This document shows positions 41,808 to 50,112 of a DNA stretch of 64,000 bases, piece after piece. The notes under the pieces were generated by a model that saw only the letters and a program-made list of their open reading frames with translations, did no database searches and was not told where the DNA came from. Positions within the stretch are counted from its first letter, which is position 1. Every line of letters begins with the position of its first letter. Position numbers and translations under genes: made by a program. This stretch comes from DZBG01 sp049241565 (lineage in GTDB: Bacteria; Bdellovibrionota; Bacteriovoracia; Bacteriovoracales; Bacteriovoracaceae): contig JBMLQL010000018.1 in assembly GCA_049241565.1 (NCBI GenBank), positions 87,897-151,896 of the forward strand. Direction: 5' to 3'.

Positions 41808-43388
41808 TTACTGAGCCTTTTTAATTCTCGTGCAATGTTCATGTTTAGATACACATTGATGAGAATCGAGTCCTCGGATCTCAATAATCTTGCCATTATT
41901 TTTTCCATAAGTATCAATAAGTGTAAAAACGGGAGATTCTACTACCTGGGCAGATGAAAAGTGAAAGACAACTTTTTTAGTGTCTGGTCTAATTTTTTCA
42001 AGTATTTTTTTGAACTTGAAAGCATTTGTAAAGAGAATAGGCCCCTTGACATGTATATGAAGCTCCTCTTCATTGACAATATAGTTTTCTCCCTCAACAT
42101 GGAAAAGATGCTTCAGGCTTATTCCTCTTGAGATATTAAGGATGAGCTGAAGAATAAGTCCTGCAATGACCCCGACCAGAAGATCAACCGCCAAAGTCAG
42201 AACAAATGTGGTCATGAAGGGAACAAATTGATCCAAACCGATTTTATAGTTATGAGAAAACTCATGGGGTGAAGCCAGACGGAAACCTGTGAAGACAAGC
42301 ATGGCAGCAAGAGTGGCCGTCGGAATCATATGGAGAATCTGTGGAAACATCATCACAGAAATAAGAAGAAAAAGACCGTGAGAAAAATTGGCGGTGGCCG
42401 ATTTCGCTCCAGCATCTACATTGGCCTTCGATCTGACAATCTCTGAGATCATGGGGAGTCCACCAATGGCCGAAGCTAGAAAATTCGCCACACCTGTGGC
42501 CAGTAAGTCGCGATCAAGATTAGATGTCTTTCTTTCGGGGTCAATTGAGTCTACTGCATTAACGGTCAGTAGGGATTCGATACTTCCTACAAGACTGAAC
42601 ATTAAAATATACTTTAATGAGGTAAAGCTCATGATCGAGCTGAAGTCTGGATAAGTGATGGCCCCTAAAAAGCTTGCAGGAAGATTAATCAAAAGTTTTG
42701 GATCGACAGTATAATTTTGATTTAAAAAATTATAGGTATGAAGATGTTCAAAATCAAAATAGAACCCTAAGGCCATTGACAGCGACAAAGCGATAATAGG
42801 AGCAGGAATTTTTCTCGCAAATTTATTATTTATCTTAGGCCAAAAAATTAAAGAAGCAATTGTCAGCGCTCCTATTAAAAAAACCTCAGGATTAAGTTTG
42901 AGCAAGTTAGAGGGAAGCTCTAGCAGAAGTGCTAAGGGCGCTGATGTGACCGGGATCACTCCAAGAACAGTATGAACTTGTTTGGCAATTATGATCACAC
43001 CAATAGCAGAGAGCATTCCATGAATAACACTGCTTGGGATAAGCTCACCAATAAGACCTCCTCTGACTGCTCCGAAAATAATTTGAAGAGCCGCGGCCAC
43101 ACATCCTACGGCCAATGCCTTTTGATAACCAGTGTAGGGATCACCCATACCAAGTTCAGTCACAGCGCCTAGAACAATAACAATAAGACCAGCCGCAGGA
43201 CCTTTAATAGTCAGTCTTGCACTTCCTAAAAGAGAACCAATCACTCCACCTATAACCGCAGTATAAATACCGGCCACAGGAGGAAAGCCTGAAGCGATAG
43301 AGATTCCCAGGCACAAAGGAAGAGCAAGAAGGAAAACAAAAAAACCAGCTTTAAGGTCGGCAGCAAGATATTTAAGACTCATCGTCAT
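41808..43388 (-). CDS. SulP-family anion permease, probable bicarbonate transporter
   Basis: SLC26/SulP transporter of 526 residues. The N-terminal membrane domain (about residues 10-430) opens with LKAGFFVFLLALPLCLGISIASGFPPVAGIY and includes GSARLTIKGPAAGLIV. A C-terminal STAS domain follows (HVKGPILFTNAFKFKKIL onward) and is a little short. SulP members carry sulfate, bicarbonate or dicarboxylates. Placement directly upstream of dabA in the same operon favours bicarbonate, as for BicA-like and SulP/Dab pairs in chemolithoautotrophs. GGAG lies 5 bp before ATG 43388. Confidence 0.9.
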   Translation of the reverse strand: MTMSLKYLAADLKAGFFVFLLALPLCLGISIASGFPPVAGIYTAVIGGVIGSLLGSARLTIKGPAAGLIVIVLGAVTELGMGDPYTGYQKALAVGCVAAALQIIFGAVRGGLIGELIPSSVIHGMLSAIGVIIIAKQVHTVLGVIPVTSAPLALLLELPSNLLKLNPEVFLIGALTIASLIFWPKINNKFARKIPAPIIALSLSMALGFYFDFEHLHTYNFLNQNYTVDPKLLINLPASFLGAITYPDFSSIMSFTSLKYILMFSLVGSIESLLTVNAVDSIDPERKTSNLDRDLLATGVANFLASAIGGLPMISEIVRSKANVDAGAKSATANFSHGLFLLISVMMFPQILHMIPTATLAAMLVFTGFRLASPHEFSHNYKIGLDQFVPFMTTFVLTLAVDLLVGVIAGLILQLILNISRGISLKHLFHVEGENYIVNEEELHIHVKGPILFTNAFKFKKILEKIRPDTKKVVFHFSSAQVVESPVFTLIDTYGKNNGKIIEIRGLDSHQCVSKHEHCTRIKKAQ

Positions 43389-43442
43389 AAAAACTCCGAA
43401 TAAATAATGTAATGAAGGAAATAAAAAATTTAAAGAAAAGTA

Positions 43443-43787
43443 TTAAACGAAAAATGGAGGAGGGATATTGGAGTATTTACAATGAATACGTTCAATTGAA
43501 TAAAAATGATCGGAATGATTTTTGATGACTTGTTTAAGAGTCGTTTCTTTCGCTTCGATGATGGTCGAGAGAATAAAATAGAGCTGCTCAGGACTAACGA
43601 TCTTATAAGTTTTTTTTATAAGAGTAAAAGCATTACCTTCTAGGAGAGCTTCTGCTGAAGGCTGATGAGTGAGATCTTTAATGAAAGGAGTTTGATTAAG
43701 AAGAGAAACACTCAAAAACATCAAGATGAGAACAATTAATGTCCATGTCTTCGTTAATGAATATGAAGTGTATAACTTCTGTTTCAT
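43443..43787 (-). CDS. Hypothetical membrane-anchored small protein upstream of the SulP gene
   Basis: No family recognised. A 114-residue protein with one N-terminal transmembrane helix (WTLIVLILMFLSVSLL) and a mainly helical exported part ending in a Pro-rich tail with Cys-Lys-Tyr (IHCKYSNIPPPFF). It lies 54 bp upstream of the SulP gene on the same strand and may be the first gene of the Dab operon. The ribosome site is weak, so coding status is not certain. Confidence 0.55.
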   Translation of the reverse strand: MKQKLYTSYSLTKTWTLIVLILMFLSVSLLNQTPFIKDLTHQPSAEALLEGNAFTLIKKTYKIVSPEQLYFILSTIIEAKETTLKQVIKNHSDHFYSIERIHCKYSNIPPPFFV

Positions 43788-43826
43788 AAGTCCAAGTTTA
43801 AGGTAGACTCAAGTTAAAATCGACTA

Positions 43827-43854
43827 ATTAATTTTTAATGTCTTAAAAATTAAT
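43827..43854. repeat. Perfect AT-rich inverted repeat between hrpB and the Dab operon
   Basis: ATTAATTTTTAA (43827-43838), loop TGTC, TTAAAAATTAAT (43843-43854): 12 perfect pairs, entirely AT. It lies 16 bp after the hrpB stop and 40 bp before the first gene of the SulP/Dab transcript, so it is either a weak terminator for hrpB or an operator for the carbon-uptake operon. Confidence 0.5.
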
Positions 43855-43870
43855 CTACATTAAAAAATTG

Positions 43871-46189
43871 TTATTTCTCAATTTGTGCTTTCATCTGGCG
43901 AAGAAGAAGAAAGGGCTTTGCTTCTGCTGGGTTAGCGGGCCAGAAGTGTCTTGGATATTCGCGGTTAAATTCTTTTAATAACTCTTGATAGGTTTTGACC
44001 CAAAAACGTGCAAGATCATTAGTGACTTGAATCGGTCTTCCATGAGGCCCATTGAGTTTAAGAGTAAGTTTCTGCCCATTATTTAAGCTAGGTGTCTCTT
44101 TTAGCCCATAAAAATCTTGGATATAACTCATTAAGAAGGGAGCTTCGCCAATAGTATAATGAACAGTCAGGTTTTTTTGATTACTGAGCTTAACTTCCAG
44201 GGGATATTTCTCTCGTAGATAAAGCCCAGATTCTTGTTCAAGGGTACGAGCATATTCTTCGAGATAAAACTGAGTAAATGAGGATTCATCTAAATTCCAT
44301 TTTTCTTGATAGTAAGTCGAAAGGATGTCTCTTAAGTTGACGGGCATAAGCTCTAGATCTTGCTGGATATAGAGTAGACGCTGCCAGGCAGAATTATCTT
44401 TTAGAGATTGAACATATCTATCAACTCTTTTCTCAGAAATAGTGAGAACTTTTTCTTTTACTTCTGGAATAAGACTATCGAAATGATTGCTAATGGCCTC
44501 TTCTGATATTTTTAGGATTCCAAGATAAACAGCTTCTGTGACGATAATTCTATTTCTTTTATCGTCAAAAACAATATGGTTCCCTTCCTTAAGCGGGAAA
44601 GGAGTAATATCGTAAAACCATTCCGGTAGAACAGGGAGGAAAGCCTCAATTTCTTGACGGTGATTAATTTCGAGGGCAAGGATAAACTCATCTTGAAAGT
44701 CATGACGTTTTTTTAATTGCTCACCTTTAAGATTAATTCCTTTTTCAAGATCATTTTTGAATTGAACAATTTGCTCCCACATGCCCATTAAATAGTAGTA
44801 AGCGATGTCTTTGTCCTCTTCTCCAGATGAGTCGAGAAAGAAAGCTAATCTTTTAAAGAGACGTTTAGAATCAAAAGGCTCAACCCATTGTACTAAATGG
44901 TTAAGAAGATTTTTTTTGATTTCAGGTTTTGCTTTTTCAGCAGCCACTAATGTCCTCGAAAGTCGAGGAGGGAGATGATAGCGAAGCATTTTTTTTCCAA
45001 CGGGCGCGAGCTTAAAGTTTTCTAAGGCACCGATGGCATGGAGAGAGTCATAAGCCGAAGTAAGGAACTCCTTAGGTGGAGAATGAAACCAACTCACTTC
45101 CAAAGGAAGAGAGCTCATATAAAGGAGAATTTCTGAAAGATCGCTGCGCTCAATCTCCGGTTTTGTTTCATAGGGTCTGGACTCATAGTCCATTTTGGCA
45201 TAAAGGCGCAAGCAATGGCCCTTATCTTCTCTGGCAGCTCTTCCAGCTCGTTGGATACAAGAGCTTTGAGAAATTTTTTTATCAACGAGATGCTTAAGAC
45301 CACTCCATGGAGAATAAGACGCTTCACGGTGCATACCTCCATCAATCACGATGCGTACACCTGGAATTGTTACTGAACTTTCGGCGATATTAGTGGAAAG
45401 AATGATTTTGCGTTGAGGGCCAGGTGAAACGGCCATTTTTTGTTCGTCAGGATTAAGGTCTCCGTGCAGAATGAGAGCATATTTTTGGAACTCACCTAGA
45501 CTTTCATAGACCCGTTTGATCTCACCCATACCACTTAGAAAGATAAGAATGTCCCCTGTATGGTCCCAATATTGCTTTATCCCTTGATAAACTTTTTTCT
45601 CCAGAGATTGATTCAATATACTGGGAACATTATCCAGATATTTTATTTCTAGGGGATAGAGAGGAAGCTCAAGATCAAAGACTCGAGGAGCCCCTAAGTA
45701 AGTCGCTAGGGCCTCAGTTTGAATCGTGGCCGACATCACAATAATTTTAAGGTCAGCTCTTTTTTGTTGAAGAGACCTCACTAGTGATAAAATAACATCT
45801 GTTTCAAGATGCCTTTCGTGAAATTCATCAATCACAATAGCAGAAATATTTTTAAGTTCAGGATCATGTTCTAATTTTCTTAGGAATGTTCCTTCTGTCA
45901 TAAAAAGAATTTTTGTTTTTGGCCCATAAGCAGATTCATAACGAAAAACATAACCAATTTCTTCGCCCAAAGTAAGACCTTGCTCTTCGGCAATGCGAGT
46001 GGCACTCATTTTAGCGGCTAGGCGACGGGGCTCAAGAACGATGATTTGTCCGCTCAGGTTTTGGGCCAAAAGGGGAGGAAGGCGAGTGGTTTTTCCCGAT
46101 CCAGGGCTTGCTTTAAGAATAAAAGAGGTGAACTTCTCTAATGATGCGGCGAAATCAGGCAAAATATCATCGATAGGAAGCTTAATCAT
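43871..46189 (-). CDS. hrpB: ATP-dependent helicase HrpB
   Basis: DEAH-type RNA helicase of 772 residues, a bit shorter than E. coli HrpB. Motif I SPGSGKT covers 28-34. Motif II is DEFH at 121-124 (HrpB proteins have DEFH rather than DEAH), motif III MSATIQTEAL, and motif VI IQRAGRAAR follows. The C-terminal HrpB-specific region runs to the end. Bacterial HrpB has no firmly assigned substrate. Divergent from ychJ; the 104 bp between them must hold both promoters. Confidence 0.93.
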   Translation of the reverse strand: MIKLPIDDILPDFAASLEKFTSFILKASPGSGKTTRLPPLLAQNLSGQIIVLEPRRLAAKMSATRIAEEQGLTLGEEIGYVFRYESAYGPKTKILFMTEGTFLRKLEHDPELKNISAIVIDEFHERHLETDVILSLVRSLQQKRADLKIIVMSATIQTEALATYLGAPRVFDLELPLYPLEIKYLDNVPSILNQSLEKKVYQGIKQYWDHTGDILIFLSGMGEIKRVYESLGEFQKYALILHGDLNPDEQKMAVSPGPQRKIILSTNIAESSVTIPGVRIVIDGGMHREASYSPWSGLKHLVDKKISQSSCIQRAGRAAREDKGHCLRLYAKMDYESRPYETKPEIERSDLSEILLYMSSLPLEVSWFHSPPKEFLTSAYDSLHAIGALENFKLAPVGKKMLRYHLPPRLSRTLVAAEKAKPEIKKNLLNHLVQWVEPFDSKRLFKRLAFFLDSSGEEDKDIAYYYLMGMWEQIVQFKNDLEKGINLKGEQLKKRHDFQDEFILALEINHRQEIEAFLPVLPEWFYDITPFPLKEGNHIVFDDKRNRIIVTEAVYLGILKISEEAISNHFDSLIPEVKEKVLTISEKRVDRYVQSLKDNSAWQRLLYIQQDLELMPVNLRDILSTYYQEKWNLDESSFTQFYLEEYARTLEQESGLYLREKYPLEVKLSNQKNLTVHYTIGEAPFLMSYIQDFYGLKETPSLNNGQKLTLKLNGPHGRPIQVTNDLARFWVKTYQELLKEFNREYPRHFWPANPAEAKPFLLLRQMKAQIEK

Positions 46190-46293
46190 GTCACAAATCT
46201 TATCAGAATGGTCTTATTAGTAAAGTTAGGGATTGAATCTTAGAGAGAATTTGGCAAAATGGTCTGACTAATATTATTTCCGAGGAAAATCTC

Positions 46294-46797
46294 ATGCTTT
46301 GTCCCTGTCGAGTGAAAGACTCTGTTCAAAAAAAATACGCTGAATGTTGTGAGCCCTTTGTCACAGGCAAAAAACCTGCCGATACAGCTGAGTCCATGAT
46401 GCGTTCACGTTATACAGCTTATGTTGTGAAGAATATCGATTATATTGATCAAACTCAGACTCATGAGAAAGGTGAAGAGTTTGATAAAGCTGAGGCCTTA
46501 AAATGGGCAGAGAGCTCTGAGTGGATGGGACTTGAGATTGTCAAAACAACTCGAGGTCAGGCCCAAGATAAAGATGGTGTAGTTGAATTTATTGCTCACT
46601 ACAAAGATAAGGCCAGTGGACATGAGCTTGCCCACCACGAGACATCACTTTTTTTGAAGGCCAATGATGGATGGAAATTTAAAGAAGGCCAAATCAAAGG
46701 TGCCGGTCCAGTGAAAAGAATCGAACCTAAAATTGGCCGAAATGATCCATGTTCATGTGGCTCTGGAAAAAAATATAAAAAGTGTTGTGGCGCTTAA
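46294..46797 (+). CDS. ychJ: YchJ family protein with two SEC-C-type metal motifs
   Basis: UPF0225/YchJ protein of 167 residues. The N-terminal SEC-C motif is LCPCRVKDSVQKKYAECC and the C-terminal one is RNDPCSCGSGKKYKKCC. The central NTF2-like domain includes ESMMRSRYTAYVVKNIDYI. SEC-C motifs bind zinc and, in SecA, contact SecB and ribosomes; the YchJ role is unknown. The stop codon overlaps the next ATG (TAATG), so the following GreA-type gene is translationally coupled. Confidence 0.92.
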   Translation: MLCPCRVKDSVQKKYAECCEPFVTGKKPADTAESMMRSRYTAYVVKNIDYIDQTQTHEKGEEFDKAEALKWAESSEWMGLEIVKTTRGQAQDKDGVVEFIAHYKDKASGHELAHHETSLFLKANDGWKFKEGQIKGAGPVKRIEPKIGRNDPCSCGSGKKYKKCCGA

Positions 46798-47147
46798 TGA
46801 AAGATTTTCTGATCGCTGAACTTAAAAAACTTGCTGAGAAACAAAAAGGAACTCTTACTGAAGAGGAGTATCAGCAAGAGCTTGAACTGATTGAGGCCAT
46901 TGATTGGCCAATTAAAGATCGAGTTCAAGAAGTTCATTTAGGTTCAGTGGCCAGACTCGAAATGAATGGGCGCGCGCAATGGTATTTTGTTTCACCGATT
47001 GGTGGTGGGAATTTTATCACTTCAAGTTTGGGACCACTTTTAGTTGTTTCTGCTTTCTCAGGCCTTGGGCAAGAGCTTCTTGGAAAAAAAATAGGGGATA
47101 CCTTTCAGATTCAGAGTAAATCCTTCAAACTCCTTGAATTGCACTAA
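46797..47147 (+). CDS. GreA C-terminal-domain protein with shortened N-terminal helix
   Basis: Protein of 116 residues. Residues 1-45 form a short helical segment (AELKKLAEKQKGTLTEEEYQQELE), too short for the Gre hairpin. Residues 48-116 are a GreA/GreB C-terminal domain (EVHLGSVARLEMNGRAQWYFVSPIGGG, then GKKIGDTFQIQSKS). It is the third such protein in the window and probably binds RNA polymerase without cleavage activity. An in-frame ATG at 46782 exists, but ATG 46797 overlaps the ychJ stop in a TAATG junction and is preferred. Confidence 0.8.
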   Translation: MKDFLIAELKKLAEKQKGTLTEEEYQQELELIEAIDWPIKDRVQEVHLGSVARLEMNGRAQWYFVSPIGGGNFITSSLGPLLVVSAFSGLGQELLGKKIGDTFQIQSKSFKLLELH

Positions 47148-47199
47148 AATATTGTCATTTCAGGCTTTTAGCATCTTTCTTTCAAGGTTTTCCGTTTTA

Positions 47200-47230
47200 C
47201 TCCGATAATCTCTTTGAGATAAGTCGGAGG
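47200..47230 (+). promoter_or_regulatory. Leader hairpin covering a ribosome binding site
   Basis: CTCCGA (47200-47205) pairs with TCGGAG (47224-47229), and ATCTC (47208-47212) with GAGAT (47216-47220) around a TTT loop, separated by a small internal loop. The right arm contains the GGAGG of the gene starting at 47235, so the ribosome site is closed in the folded leader. This fits translational control, for example a thermometer-type switch. No separate aptamer is visible. Confidence 0.6.
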
Positions 47231-47234
47231 TTTC

Positions 47235-47570
47235 ATGAAATTATTATTTATCTTTTCATTATTGGTTGTGAGCTCTGTTTCATTGGCGGAGGTTTCCCAC
47301 GCTGAGGTTGAGAGTATGCTGAATCAAATGGTGAAGGAAAATGTGATTTCTGCCGCTGAAGCGGAAAAAGCCAAAATCAAAATGAAGAACATCTCTCCTG
47401 ACCAGTGGAAACAAATTAATCAAACCGCTCAAGATGTGGCCTCAAGATCACCAGCTTCAATTCCTTCATCAAATAATATCACTGAGGTCCACAAGGTGGA
47501 TTTAGACGGTGAGCAGTTTAAGCAAATACAACAAGACATTAAAAGAATTGTCCCAGAATCATCTCGCTAG
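47235..47570 (+). CDS. Small exported helical protein, 111 residues
   Basis: No family recognised. A signal peptide of about 18 residues (LLFIFSLLVVSSVSLA) precedes a hydrophilic helical mature protein with HAEVESMLNQMVKENVIS and later SPDQWKQINQTAQDVAS. It has no cysteines. The periodic charged pattern suggests a small helical bundle or a periplasmic partner. Strong ribosome site GGAGG, but it is sequestered in the leader hairpin. The 87 bp gap to the GreA-type gene gives it its own transcription potential. Confidence 0.75.
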   Translation: MKLLFIFSLLVVSSVSLAEVSHAEVESMLNQMVKENVISAAEAEKAKIKMKNISPDQWKQINQTAQDVASRSPASIPSSNNITEVHKVDLDGEQFKQIQQDIKRIVPESSR

Positions 47571-47604
47571 ACGAGAGCTTATTTTCTAGGCAAAATCATG
47601 ATCT

Positions 47605-48840
47605 ATGCTAAAGCACCTAAAGCTAGATCTGACTCCATTTAAAAAATACCCCAACTACCGCTTCCTTTACACAGGACAGTTCGTTTCTGTTTTTGGAACT
47701 ATGATCACGGCAGTGGCCATTCCTTATCAAATGTACGCCATCACAAAGTCTACTTTTCATGTGGGGCTCTTGGGAATTGTTCAGCTTGTTCCTCTTGTGA
47801 TCTCTGGTTTTTGGGGTGGAGCTCTAGCAGATAGCTTTGATCGTCGAAGACTCGTGATTAATGCCGAGCTTGGAATGTGCGCTGGAAATCTAGCACTCAT
47901 TCTTTTCACTCTTCAAGAGTCAAATAATTATTATATTCTCTATGCCCTTGCAGGACTCATGGCCATTTTAAAGGGTCTCGCTTCACCGGCCATTGAGGCC
48001 CTGACTCAACAGCTTATCGATCATAAAGATATTCCGAAAGTCAGCACACTTCAGTCGATTAAAAATACTATCGGACATATTGGTGGCCCTGCCTTGGGAG
48101 GAGTTCTTATTGCAAGTTTTGGTATGGCCGCAACTTATATCGTGGATTTCATCACTTTCCTTTTTAGTATTTTAATGGTGATGAAGATAAAAGATGTCCC
48201 TCTCATTAAAGAGCGTACCAAGGCCAGTGTGAGCTCTATTAAAGAAGGATTTACTTACGCTATTACTCGTCCTCATCTAATCGGAACCTATGTGGTGGAT
48301 ATGATGGCCATGACTCTGGCCTACCCTCATCCTTTGTTTCCGGCCTTTTCTGAAATTATGGGTGGCCCAGAAAAATTAGGTTGGTTTTATTCAGCTCCGG
48401 CCATAGGAGCATTTTTAGCGAGTATCACCAGTAGCTGGACCCATAAAATTAAACGTCACGGTCTAGGCATTACACTGGCCTCAGTTGGGTGGTGTCTAGG
48501 AATTGCGGGCTTTGGTTATAGTTCAAATTTCTATCTTGGAATTTTTTGTCTTATGTTTGCTGGGTTTGTGGATATGCTTTCAGGTATCTTCAGATCAATG
48601 ATGTGGAATGAAACTATTCCTAAAGAATTTCGCGGAAGACTGGCCAGTGTGGAGATGATCTCTTACTCATCTGGTCCTCTTCTCGGAAATACCTTTATGG
48701 GAACTCTGGCCACAGGAATTGGCCCAGCAAGAGCACTCTTTTATGGAGGAATGTTAGGAGCAGCAGGCTCGCTCTTTTTAGGACGAGGGATAAAAAAGTT
48801 TTGGGATTACAAAGCGGTAAGAGAGGATAGTCATGCTTAA
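47605..48840 (+). CDS. MFS transporter, EntS-like
   Basis: Major facilitator transporter of 411 residues with 12 predicted helices, of the enterobactin-exporter-like MFS_3 family: RFLYTGQFVSVFGTMITAVAIPYQMY at the start, then the cytoplasmic-loop motif GGALADSFDRRRLVINAE. The family mostly exports siderophores or antibiotics. No siderophore genes are close, and the isonitrile locus is about 30 kb away, so the substrate is open. The last 8 bp overlap the DUF1415 gene, indicating an operon. Confidence 0.9.
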   Translation: MLKHLKLDLTPFKKYPNYRFLYTGQFVSVFGTMITAVAIPYQMYAITKSTFHVGLLGIVQLVPLVISGFWGGALADSFDRRRLVINAELGMCAGNLALILFTLQESNNYYILYALAGLMAILKGLASPAIEALTQQLIDHKDIPKVSTLQSIKNTIGHIGGPALGGVLIASFGMAATYIVDFITFLFSILMVMKIKDVPLIKERTKASVSSIKEGFTYAITRPHLIGTYVVDMMAMTLAYPHPLFPAFSEIMGGPEKLGWFYSAPAIGAFLASITSSWTHKIKRHGLGITLASVGWCLGIAGFGYSSNFYLGIFCLMFAGFVDMLSGIFRSMMWNETIPKEFRGRLASVEMISYSSGPLLGNTFMGTLATGIGPARALFYGGMLGAAGSLFLGRGIKKFWDYKAVREDSHA

Positions 48841-49360
48841 GAAATGGGTCGAAGAGACAGTGATTGGGTTAAATTTATGTCCTTTTGCGCGTCCAGTGTT
48901 TGAATCAAATCGACTTCGTCTGGCCGAGACAAATCTTGTGTCGGAAGAAGAGGCCAGTGAGTTCTTCTTGGATGAACTCGCTATTATTCAAAACGCTGAT
49001 CCTAAGGAGATTTCCACAACTCTTCTGGCCTTTAATAAGTGGCCTATTAATTTTTATGATTTTAATGATTTTGTAGGCTGGGCCGAATCGATTTTAGAAG
49101 AAGTCGGTCTTGATGAACATTTTCAATTAGTCGTTTTTCATCCGCAGTTTCATTTTGAAGATTTAGAACTTAGTCATCGCGCTAATCTTGTGAACAAGTC
49201 TCCCATGCCTGTGATTCATATCTTGAGATCAATTGAAGTGGAGATGTCTTTGAAAGAAATCAAGGATGGAGAGAGCATTAGTTTTATGAATCAAGAAAAG
49301 TTAGAAGCTCTCTCTGAGGAAGAAATCAGAACACACTTTCCTTATCTTTTTGAAAGCTGA
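48833..49360 (+). CDS. DUF1415 domain protein
   Basis: Soluble protein of 175 residues of the DUF1415 family. It shows WVEETVIGLNLCPFARPV near the N-terminus with the conserved Cys, then the VVFHPQFHFED and RANLVNKSPMPVIHILR segments. Function unknown; the conserved Cys-Pro-Phe and later His suggest a catalytic or metal site. Translation is coupled to the MFS gene by an 8 bp overlap (ATGCTTAA). Its 3' end overlaps the convergent tcdA gene by 19 bp. Confidence 0.9.
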   Translation: MLKKWVEETVIGLNLCPFARPVFESNRLRLAETNLVSEEEASEFFLDELAIIQNADPKEISTTLLAFNKWPINFYDFNDFVGWAESILEEVGLDEHFQLVVFHPQFHFEDLELSHRANLVNKSPMPVIHILRSIEVEMSLKEIKDGESISFMNQEKLEALSEEEIRTHFPYLFES

Positions 49361-50112
49361 TCGATAATATGTGAGCTGGCGACAAAAGCAAATGTCCCAG
49401 TGACAAAACTAGAACTACCAAAACCTTCGTCACAATTTAAATATTTCGCATGCCCAGGGGCCTGAAAAGTAGGGCACCCATCCTCACCTGGATAGCGTGC
49501 ACGCTCATGAGAGAAAACACACCAGATATTAAATTTCCCTTCTTGAGGAAAAGCTTTTTCTTTGCGGAGTTTTTTCTTAATCCGGGCCAGCATCTTATCA
49601 TTTTGAGTTTCAGTGAGATCACTCACTCGAATTTGTGTGGGATCAGTCTTCCCACCAGCGGCACCGATAGTGATGAGGGGAATATGATGATGGTAGCAGT
49701 GATCAATCATTAAAGATTTGTTAGTGAAGTCATCACAAGCATCAACGACATAATCATAATTTGTATCAAAAATATCATTGAGACTTTTTTCAGAAAAATA
49801 ACAAGATTTCAAATTGATCTTAAGTTCAGGATTGATATCAAGAAGACGCTTCTCCATAACTTCCACTTTGAATTGTCCCACTGTGGAATTAAGAGCATGA
49901 ACTTGGCGATTGATATTGGTGACACAAAGATCATCAAGATCCACTAAAGTGAGGGCCCCCACGCCAGTTCTGGCCAGGGATTCGGCCAGCCACGAGCCTA
50001 CGCCACCAAGGCCCACGATGAGGACGTGTGCTTTTGAGAATTTGATTAATTGATCTCGTCCATAAAGGCGGCCAATGCCACCAAAGCGGGCGAGGTATTC
50101 ATCTGTTAACAT
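49342..50112 (-). CDS. tcdA: tRNA threonylcarbamoyladenosine dehydratase TcdA
   Basis: E1-like (ThiF/MoeB-fold) enzyme of 256 residues that cyclises t6A37 to ct6A in tRNA using ATP. The nucleotide-binding loop is GLGGVGSWLAESLARTG. The acidic strand LVDLDDLCVTNINRQ and the later GAAGGKTDPTQIRVSDL follow TcdA closely. Length is near the E. coli protein (268). The sulfur donor partners CsdA and CsdE are not in the window. The start overlaps the end of rlmN by 14 bp, so the two RNA-modification genes are cotranscribed. Confidence 0.92.
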   Translation of the reverse strand: MLTDEYLARFGGIGRLYGRDQLIKFSKAHVLIVGLGGVGSWLAESLARTGVGALTLVDLDDLCVTNINRQVHALNSTVGQFKVEVMEKRLLDINPELKINLKSCYFSEKSLNDIFDTNYDYVVDACDDFTNKSLMIDHCYHHHIPLITIGAAGGKTDPTQIRVSDLTETQNDKMLARIKKKLRKEKAFPQEGKFNIWCVFSHERARYPGEDGCPTFQAPGHAKYLNCDEGFGSSSFVTGTFAFVASSHIIDQLSKR

